Positions 56,715-64,000 of a stretch of 64,000 nt of DNA are shown one piece after another. The DNA lies in NCBI GenBank assembly GCA_026874595.1, contig CM049320.1:43908714-43972713 (forward strand), given 5' to 3'. How positions within the stretch are numbered: position 1 is the stretch's first letter; each line of letters opens with the position of its first letter. Source of the stretch: Sipunculus nudus. Taxonomy: Eukaryota > Annelida > Sipuncula > Golfingiida > Sipunculidae. A program made the translations under genes and the position numbers. The notes beneath the pieces were generated by a model. The model was given only the letters and a program-made list of their open reading frames with translations, made no database searches and was not told where the DNA came from.

Positions 56715-58981
56715 CAAAAACAGATAAACTTTCTTTCTTTTATTTTCTACATGAAAGTACAGCATTATTATACATTTTAGAATGCAGTAATTGTGAAACA
56801 ACACAGAGACATCAGAATAACATTTACAGTGAGGTACCAGGATGTCAGCATTCATTACAAAAGATCATAGTTAAAATTTTCGAAGTTTGATAATCATTAT
56901 TCTAGACATAGTCATTGAAAGTCTGGACAGGAAGACGGTAAAGTTTGATGATAAATCTGACAAGATAATAAGCATCAAATGTACTGTCAGACAAATCCAA
57001 TATGAACAGTTAGTCTACAAACATGTTATTGTGCAATGACAAGCCAGAGTCGGTGAGAAGACACCATGTCCACAAGTTTGTGCTTTCCTGGGATAAATGT
57101 ACATAAATCATAATGAGAAACATCTATACCTGTCTAATGGTTACATGTACAGATGATTTGTATTACTCATCAAATAGCAAGAGATACTGCACATTAACAG
57201 AACTACTGTAAAAATTCATGTTAGACAGGCATACAGTTTAAATCTGACTTTACATTCTCTGCTTAAAAATGATTAACAAGGAAGTTATAGATGACACACC
57301 GACATCACAATTATGCTTCAACAATGAGAAAAATCAGAAGGACTGGCAATGCAACACAAAAGAAATGATCAATCCTGAATATTTGCAGAGCTGCATATCT
57401 ACTTTAATTTATACTAGTCACGCTATATGTGTGTGAAGGATGCGATGAGGGACATATCTGATGTCACTAATAGAATACCAATATGGCACCATTTGGGAAT
57501 TCAGACAGATCTGAAATTTCTGTACACAGTTCTGTGCCCATACCATACTCCTATTTCATTTTATGTTTGTTCTACAAGACTTTGTGTCTATACTGGACAA
57601 GTGGACACCCACTAAACATGAACAGTGTTCTGTCAACATCTTAAGTATTTGCTCTAAATAGGATAAGTGATACATTTCATAATATCAAGGGTAATGCATG
57701 GTTTTCATTCACTCAATATTCAATCACACACACACACACCCATACATGAGAATGAGGAAGAAACTTTATCTATGCATTTTATAATCTCAAGCACATCTAG
57801 GAAATCCAGGCACAGGCTAAACAAAATTATTTTTCTTGATATTACATATAGTTTTGGCAGTCATGATCTACGAAGATATGAAATTTCTTTGAAAATGTTC
57901 CTTTGTAAATCTAGTGAACTCCTTTAGGACACTTATTTCAAAATTAATTACCACTCAAAAGAATCAAACTTATAGAAGCTTCGATCCATGGATAACTGTC
58001 ACTTTTGCTGGGGTCAAGGTGGATGGGATAGTGACATGAATTTCTGAGCTGGGATACCAATATGCCAGTCTGCATGTAATAAATCAAATCAGTTTATTAC
58101 TGGATTTCATAAATTCAACAGACGGCCACACATGTTAATAATAATCACTTGTTTAAAAACAGCATGTCAATAAAAAATTAAATATAGACTATTTGTGTTA
58201 GAATACATAATTAAATTCAATAAAACATCAATGCTTTAACAATATTGCATAACATAAACATATAATGGAAACACATTGAAAGTACACTATAAAATAATAT
58301 CTATACATAGTTGAATACATTTACCAATCTTACTTTTATATATCACAGTCTTAAAGAGAAACTTGAAGATACCTGTGGATTTTATATTTTTATTCTGATA
58401 CAAAAATAGATTAACAACAATAAAGTCAACACTGATTCCATTAAACAGAAAAGAGTTACCCTGAGGTGGGGACACCTGTTACCAAATGGCATTCAAGTCT
58501 ACCAATTACAATATGGGATGAGGTTTCTGTCTTGTGGTAAAAGATGTCCGCACAATTACAATTTTGTAGATGATATACAGTAACAGGTTGGTTGATGGTA
58601 TTGTATTAATGAATATATATCCAAACAAGATTGGTATGTTTATAATCTTGTATTTACACATCTACCTATCACTGCAGACGTCTCTAGCTGTCAGCACCTA
58701 AGCATCAAGTGACAAATTGTGTACTTTGGTACTGGTTTCTCCTGGGACATTCCACTGCCACCTAAACCTGGCAATACGCAGGATCCATATTTTAAGTAGA
58801 ATTACCTGAATGTGTTTGATACATCTAGAACATACAGAGGAGACAAACCATAGTGATGGACTACAAAGATATGATGAATCTTTACGGTGAACATGAAGAA
58901 CCTGCACCTGTGATCACAGTCATCAGTAACTAACCATTGTGCACTCCACACGCTGGACTTGATCAAGCAAGCTGAATCTCC
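56715..58981 (-). other. Candidate long 3' UTR of the coiled-coil gene
   Basis: No transposon family and no coding frame is recognised in this 2.3-kb stretch immediately after the stop of the minus-strand gene. On the minus strand an AATAAA lies at 56739-56744, with the M4 array starting just beyond. Other AATAAA candidates occur, for example near 58093. The UTR assignment is an inference from position and absence of repeats. Confidence 0.35.
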
Positions 58982-58992
58982 TCATGAAGCCC
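58982..58992 (-). CDS. Coiled-coil gene, probable last coding exon
   Basis: On the minus strand the acceptor TTATTGTGTTTACAG precedes GGGCTTCATGAG. Joined to the phase 1 exit of the preceding exon it adds Gly-Ala-Ser and stops at TGA (58984-58982). An exon starting here would stop within 30 bases in any other joining as well. The call is weaker than for the other exons because so little coding sequence is present. Confidence 0.4.
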
Positions 58993-59220
58993 CTGTAAAC
59001 ACAATAAAACCACATATGCATGTACACATCAGGAAAATGTCCCAAATCAAGGATGGCTACACAGATTTGTTTTATGACAAAATGCAAACAGATTTAGGGA
59101 TAAACAGATTAATGGTATTTTTTTATTTAATTTAGATTTTTTATGTCAGACAATTTAAACATATCACAGGTGATAAAATATTTATTTTGACTTAAGTGTA
59201 GGTAATTCCTAACTACAGAT

Positions 59221-59270
59221 ACAGAGATAGATAGATAGATACATAGATTGACACATAGATAGACAAAAAC
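59221..59270. repeat. Short (GATA)n-like tract
   Basis: AGATAGATAGATAGATACAT and related units in an intron of the coiled-coil gene. Confidence 0.8.
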
Positions 59271-59863
59271 AAAGAATAAATCATAAATATTGTTTATAAC
59301 TGTTTTGTTTCTTAGTCTACTGTTAGTCACAGTGACTAGATGATTTCTGTTTAGAACATTCCAAGGCCAAGCATGACAAATTAGGAGCTTCTAGCTACAG
59401 GAAAAAAATGTCAATTTAGACTGCTTGGTGGTTGATGGACAGAGAATGGGTTTCAGCTCCACTTGACTGAAAGTACGGTGTGCTAAAAAATATTTGCTTG
59501 AGCTTTCAGACTCCACATGAATAAAATATGATGCAATAAATCTTGAGCTTGTCAGTTTTTTTCATGCTTTTGGGTTCTGATTTTTGTTTTTGGATGTGAT
59601 GTTTATTTATATTTCTGATTTCATTAAGAGTACAGTGATAAAACATTTGATTTGATTATATGAATTCAGCCATAATCTGACATGCAGACTTTGAGAAAGT
59701 GCATCTTAACAGCTTAACAGCTCTGGCTTGGTTAAGAGGTAGCACTAGAAGGAATATAGAAGTCCTGGTCATCCACTGATGATGTCCTTGTTTCTAAATT
59801 GTGTCATGTGTTGGAATCGGTGGCCAATGGCTCATCTACAATGATAGTCACATAATATTACAC

Positions 59864-60065
59864 CTGGTCTGAACAAGTGATGGGTGTAGATGTGAGGTTT
59901 GGTGATGCTGTTCTGTGTGACACTCACAAAGCTTGTCTGCAGATTCTCTAGCTTCTTATGAGTGGCATCCAGCTGTTTCTCACGGTTTGTCAGCTCTGTC
60001 TTCAGTGAGCGGATTTCATAATTCTTACGCTTCATTACCTCATTTCTTTCCTTTTTCTTGATTCC
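59864..60065 (-). CDS. Coiled-coil protein, penultimate coding exon
   Basis: On the minus strand AATCTTCACAG precedes the exon and GTGTAATATT follows it. Only one phase is open over 67 codons plus one base. Residues 1-45 are highly charged with hydrophobics spaced as heptads (KNYEIRSLKTELTNREKQLD, then THKKLENLQ), a clear coiled coil. The C-terminal part (TKPHIYTHHLFRP) is non-helical. It joins in phase 0 to the upstream exon. No family name can be given with confidence; such proteins are often centrosomal, ciliary or cytoskeletal. Confidence 0.78.
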
Positions 60066-60263
60066 CTGTGAAGATTTATAAAAACATATATCAGTACAAG
60101 ATTAATATACTTCTTAAAAATCCTTTGTTCAAGGACAACATAATTAACGGCTCATTATATCTGTACTTGTTTTTTTTTACCCATTGCAATAAACTGATTG
60201 AAAGCATTAAAGCATAGATTTCTTTTTATAAAAAAACCAACAATTTAAACATTACTTAAACTA

Positions 60264-60690
60264 CTGTGGTTGCCTTTTTGTTCGCGAGGGTTTAAATTTT
60301 GCGATATTCGCGAATGGGAAATAATCGCGAAAATGAAACCCTCGGGAATAATTGACCAATTGAGTATGTCCTCCTTATTCAGTAAAACCAATACTTGTAT
60401 ATGAATAGGTTAGAACAGTGAGAACTTTTATAATAAATTACATGCAGGTATAGGGAAAACGTTTTCTTAAATTTGAACTAAACTACCTGTGCTGTGTATA
60501 CGGGACCATCGTTATATGAGTAAAATATCACAAACTCATGACTTATTCTCATTTTAAAATACAAACAGGTATGACTTTACTAAAGTTTTTATATAGGTTC
60601 TGGAGAGATCGCGAAAATGAAACCCTCGCAAATTATTCAAAATGGAGAAATCGCGAAATTTCAGCCACACGAATATGAAGCCAACCACAG
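60264..60690. mobile_element. MITE with CTGTGGTTG inverted ends and TA flanks
   Basis: The left end CTGTGGTTGCCTTTTTGTTC and the inverted right end CTGTGGTTGGCTTCATATTC match; TA flanks both (60262-60263, 60691-60692). Inside, ATTCGCGA and ATCGCGAAAATGAAACCCTC repeats lie near both ends. It is the shorter relative of the element at 6015-7271 and sits in an intron. Confidence 0.82.
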
Positions 60691-60692
60691 TA

Positions 60693-61300
60693 TATGTGCA
60701 GTGCAAAGGAATTTGAAGATATGTGAATTATTATATTCCTTTGTTTGAATCACACAGTTTTGCAGTAGTTTGTTATAAAAGGGCAAATAAAAGATATAAC
60801 ACTGCTGCTGCAATTATTTTCAATATTGGTCAGTATTATGCACAGAACCAATCAACTGCTGGGTAAACACAATAAACCATTGTGGATTATATATTCAATG
60901 AACTTGAATGCTATATATGCACAAAGCCATCTGACAGAGCCAAGTTTGTTGGGAGAATTAGGTTAGACTTTAAAAATAATTCCCTCATATATAATAATTA
61001 TAATACTGTAATATTATCCAGGTGACCCATGGGCAATGTCATGCATCTTATGATTTGGACAAAAACTATATAACCAGTGCCTTTGCTTCAGAAGAACTAG
61101 TAATAATGATGACATGCCTGTCTAAAGATGTACATTTCATGGTAATATCTCTCAAATTTATCTACCTATACATAGAATGATGACATTTAGTATTTACCAT
61201 TGGACAGGATTTCAAAACTTAACAAGTTAATAGAGCTAGCTGCCCAGGAGTGAAGTAAGTTATGTAATAGTTTGGGGAAGGCTGTAGCAATCACTGTGCA
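60693..61300. other. Intronic unique sequence
   Basis: This is part of the intron between the exons at 63261 and 60065. It is AT-rich. An isolated GGTGACCCATGGGCA (about 61020) resembles the family A 3' palindrome but has no other A sequence around it. Confidence 0.4.
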
Positions 61301-61309
61301 TACCACGTT

Positions 61310-62040
61310 GGGTACACTCCCGAGGCAGCGGAAATCTTGCGCTTCTAAAGAAGCAACTGATTTTCACGCTGCCAGCTTTGACTGTTTATGATATATTTAG
61401 ACACCAGATGGTGGTTTGTTGTCCACTGAAATAAACGTGCGTACGATGTGACAAGCAGCCAATCAGATGCCAATAAACAAACACTCGACAGGCATCCTGT
61501 CTCCGCCCATTGCCGCGCTTCAAGCGCCGCCTGATGAGTTTCTGGTTGAATTTAAATTGCTCCCTCTGCATTCTCGCATCATCGACCGATTCGATTATGA
61601 CATTATGACTGTGTTAGCGTAGCCATGTATCTGTTGTCTGCAGAACTGAAACCAGCCAGCGAGGTGTGCACGCAGCCTTTGTTGTTACGTTTCGTTTGAA
61701 TTACAGCTCACCGGCCGAGCATCCTATGTGCCCAAGGCCCTTAGCAAACCATGTCAGGGGCAATTCTCTCTGAGCCTGTGGCCTGTAGAGACGGTTATGT
61801 TGGGGGATGAGCTGTCACTCAAAAAGAAATTAATATGATTGGCTCCGTGTATTCCTCGCTTGGCTTTGTCTTCCAGCACAAGGTCTCATCTGATTGGACA
61901 AAAATACAGTGCTCCCCTCTGGTGTTGCAATTCAGGATACGAGGTCATAACAAACAGCGCCTTACGATATAGGAAGTAGCCCTATAGGTAAAGCGCTGTG
62001 TAAAGAGCGTACACGTTGGGCTGGCCTGATGTAAACAATA
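61310..62040. promoter_or_regulatory. CpG-rich intronic segment, possible internal promoter
   Basis: CpG density rises here relative to the flanks. Motifs include CTCCGCCCATTGCCGCGCTT (GC box on the minus strand, near 61501), CCAATCAGA (near 61458), TGATTGGCT (near 61837) and TGATTGGAC (near 61891). A downstream minus-strand transcript could start here and make a shorter coiled-coil isoform. No start site can be seen directly. Confidence 0.35.
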
Positions 62041-62089
62041 CTTGACAGGTTGGATGAAAACTTGAAAAAAAGCTACAGTTTTGACCAAT

Positions 62090-62745
62090 TGCTTTCAAAT
62101 TTCAGATTAAAAGATTTCATCCTTATGTGAAATTAAACTAACAGTGCTCATAGGAAAAAAATGCCATGGTCAAAGTTGGGAAAAATTTAAGGAAATGATT
62201 TACATTTATGCTAATAACTTAAAAAAATTACAAAATTCTGCTCTATTATCTAGTAAACAATTAAATCAAAACTGAATATAGTTACAGCCTTAAAAAAAGA
62301 CTCTCTAGCTTCAGCGGTTAACATGTAAAGTCAGTCAATATATATCCTGCTGTTCTGACAAGGTACATTATGTTTGGGTCCCTAACTTCTAAAACCTACG
62401 CAATATTGACCTAACATCTGACAAGTGCATAAGGAATATACAGGACACCATATAGGCCAAACTGGAATGAAACAACACTAGTGGTTTTCATGGTGGGCAG
62501 TCTTGACATGTAACCATAGTCTTTTTTAATGAGAAATGAAGGCTTTTGCTTATTTCTCAAAGGAACAAAGTCACAGTGACCCTATTTTTGGTATGGTAGG
62601 AGAACTTAGGGATATCTAGCCCTGTGTTGAAGTTTTGATTTGTAGGTTTAATGGTTTCAAAAACGTGCTTTTTTAATGTACGTCCAGACAGTCGACAGTA
62701 AAGGACCATGACTATAGCTCAGATGACTTGTGGTCATTTGAGCTA
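62090..62745 (-). mobile_element. Inverted A' fragment (A8)
   Basis: Read on the minus strand it begins TAGCTCAAATGACCACAAGT with CATCTGAGCTATAGTCATGG, continuing as A' (CCTTTACTGTCGACTGTC, TAGATATCCCTAAGTTCTCC). The 3' end is missing. Confidence 0.65.
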
Positions 62746-62765
62746 AAAATGCGTAGAAATTAGAA

Positions 62766-63097
62766 AAATTAAAGGTGGTGCCACCAGTCTTCCGTAATTA
62801 ATGAAACATTCCATGATCAATATGCATTGAAAGAATCATGGCAATCAATACATTAGTCATTGAGATACTGGAGCTTTTGTATCAAATTTTTAATTAATCT
62901 GGGGGTATTTTGAGCCCTAAAGCTCAAAGGATAAAGGTCACAGTGACCTTATTTTGGGTTTCTAAGTCGATTTTTTATGAAAGTTCAGTAAGAAGTCTCT
63001 AGGTCCAGTGGTTATGATTTGTGCCCTGTAAACAGACATATGGACCGAGTCCGAAAGATGGACAGACAACGGACAGAGATGATTGCTATAGCTCACA
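62766..63097 (-). mobile_element. Inverted A fragment (A9)
   Basis: The plus strand shows GGTGGTGCCACCAGT, then CATTCCATGATCAATATGCA, CTTTTGTATCAAATTTTTAA and TAGGTCCAGTGGTTATGATT. It ends in GATTGCTATAGCTCA, the remains of the A 5' hairpin. It is a single core unit of the A1/A2 type. Confidence 0.65.
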
Positions 63098-63234
63098 AGT
63101 GTAAACAAGGCTGTGACAGACCTGAGTAAACAAGGCTGTGACAGACCTGAGTAAACAAGGCTGTGACAGACCTGAGTAAACAAGGCTGGGACCGACCTGA
63201 GTAAACAAGGCTGGGACAAACCTGAGTAAACAAT
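63098..63234. repeat. Minisatellite M5, 25-bp unit, five to six copies
   Basis: The unit GTAAACAAGGCTGTGACAGACCTGA (written GTAAACAAGGCTGTGACAG then ACCTGA) is nearly identical in each copy, indicating recent expansion. It begins exactly at the end of the A9 fragment and lies close to the exon at 63261. The long minus-strand frame across it is an artefact. Confidence 0.92.
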
Positions 63235-63260
63235 GTAATGGTTTATGGGCATAAACTTAC

Positions 63261-63335
63261 TTTTCCTACAGGTTCATCTGTCAGACAGTTATGTTTCCTC
63301 CATCCTCCTTTATCTCCACTGTCAGCCTGAACCAC
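63261..63335 (-). CDS. Coiled-coil protein, exon with linker
   Basis: The minus-strand acceptor is ATTTTTGTTGCAG and the donor is GGAAAA/GTAAGT, both strong. Twenty-five codons are open in one phase only; both alternatives stop. The peptide (ADSGDKGGWRKHNCLTDEP) is Gly-rich and non-helical, a break between two coiled-coil segments. It enters and leaves in phase 0. Confidence 0.8.
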
Positions 63336-63436
63336 CTGCAACAAAAATATCATGAAACATCTGTCTGTCCTGAAGTGACACCAGTCAATGCACATATAAC
63401 ACTATAAATGTATTTACTTGATTCTATACACAGCTT

Positions 63437-63735
63437 TATCAGAGGCTCAGTATGGCTTCATCACAAACTCTGTGTGGCTTTTTCATGAGATCTTCTTGAT
63501 TAATCACAAGTTCAAAGTGGCTACCACAGGCTAGGAATGGTTTTATCACAGGCTATCTATGGTTTTATCACAGGCTCTTAATGACTCTTATCACAGGCTC
63601 CAGAAGGCCTATAATCACAGGTTCTATACTGTTTTATTAGAGGCATTTATTCATTTTTATCACAGGCTCTAAAGGGGTTTATCACAGGCTCTGGATAGCT
63701 TTATTATGAGCTCTGTGTGGCTTTATCACAGACTC
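63437..63735. repeat. Degenerate tandem repeat M6 (TTTATCACAGGCTC)
   Basis: About eleven units of 24-27 bases share TTTATCACAGGCTCT with variable linkers. It lies in the intron between the last two exons visible at the right edge. Confidence 0.85.
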
Positions 63736-63836
63736 CCTCTGCCTATGTCAGAGTTAGGTTCGTTTTTGTATCATTTAAAGTGGACTGTCACAGATTCAAG
63801 CTACATCCAATCATCAAACATTAATTGTGAACCCAC

Positions 63837-63950
63837 TTTTCTGAGCTTGATTGCAGCTGCTGTCCTTTTTTCATGATCTAGTCGCTCTCTTGTCCTATTC
63901 AAAGATTCCCTCAAGTATTCAGCTTCCTCAGTCTTGTTTCTAATCTCAGT
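63837..63950 (-). CDS. Coiled-coil protein, exon at the right edge (gene continues outside)
   Basis: On the minus strand GATGTTTGTAG precedes ACTGAGATT and AAAA/GTGGGT follows. One phase is open for 38 codons and the other two stop. The peptide is a strongly charged helix with heptad-like spacing (KTEEAEYLRESLNRTRERLD, then HEKRTAAAIKLRK). It splices in phase 0 to the 63261-63335 exon. Earlier exons lie beyond the window. Together the four exons give about 133 C-terminal residues: coiled coil, Gly-rich break, coiled coil and short tail. The family is not recognised. Confidence 0.78.
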
Positions 63951-64000
63951 CTACAAACATCAAAAAAGAAAACATGAGAAGCATTACTACTGACAGAATA

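Noticed and set aside
57427-57927. Short plus-strand frames in the candidate 3' UTR
   Set aside because: No splice support and opposite to the supported gene; composition is not exon-like.

Overview
This is an animal (eukaryotic) genomic window, AT-rich, sparse in genes and dominated by repeats. Exons are short, open in only one phase and bounded by GT/AG sites. Introns are kilobases long and filled with transposable elements and minisatellites. Non-autonomous elements with a 5' hairpin, a tandem-repeat core, a 3' subterminal inverted repeat plus hairpin, and T^T insertion sites match Helentron-associated elements (HINEs; the bivalve 'pearl' elements are an example). Together with a NACHT-type gene this suggests a lophotrochozoan, most likely a mollusc and possibly a bivalve. 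The organism is inferred, not proven.

Genes. (1) A plus-strand gene spans about 17.86-31.8 kb in four exons (17862-17924, 21234-21366, 29609-29790, 31055-31405) whose phases chain exactly. It encodes a NACHT-like NTPase fragment whose P-loop is eroded and whose reading frame stops just after Walker B. A CpG-rich segment at 16.75-17.1 kb could be its promoter. (2) A minus-strand coiled-coil gene enters from the right edge (exons 63950-63837, 63335-63261, 60065-59864 and a probable last exon at 58992). A long 3' UTR may run to about 56.7 kb. (3) An orphan, possibly terminal, plus-strand exon lies at 40744-40872.

Layout. 0-9.8 kb: anonymous AT-rich DNA with a diverged tandem duplication, a 36-bp near-palindrome with a related hairpin 2.4 kb away, a TA-flanked MITE and simple repeats. 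9.8-12.0 kb: a 37-bp minisatellite (M1) with higher-order structure. 12.9-26.2 kb: nested family A and B elements, with exons A and B of the NACHT gene between them. 27.0-28.5 kb: family C with a small family D element nested in it. 29.9-31.0 kb: a 23-bp minisatellite (M2) filling the last NACHT-gene intron. 32.9-38.4 kb: two A-type elements. 40.2-40.7 kb: minisatellite M3. 42.6-44.4 kb: minisatellite M4. 44.4-56.2 kb: two insertions that split M4, namely a 1.2-kb LTR-like segment and a 10.4-kb block bounded by 13-bp inverted repeats. That block contains a family B element and a family F element, and F itself contains a solo LTR, an A-type element and a tRNA-derived SINE. 56.2-56.7 kb: the rest of M4. 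56.7-64 kb: the coiled-coil gene with a MITE, inverted A fragments and two more minisatellites.

The notable system is the repeat stratigraphy. Several families share one architecture, have inserted at T^T into one another, and leave datable empty sites in cis. Some carry tandem AGGTCA nuclear-receptor-type motifs and a shared GGTGGCGCCACC palindrome. No complete protein-coding transposon, CRISPR array, rRNA or free-standing tRNA gene was found.
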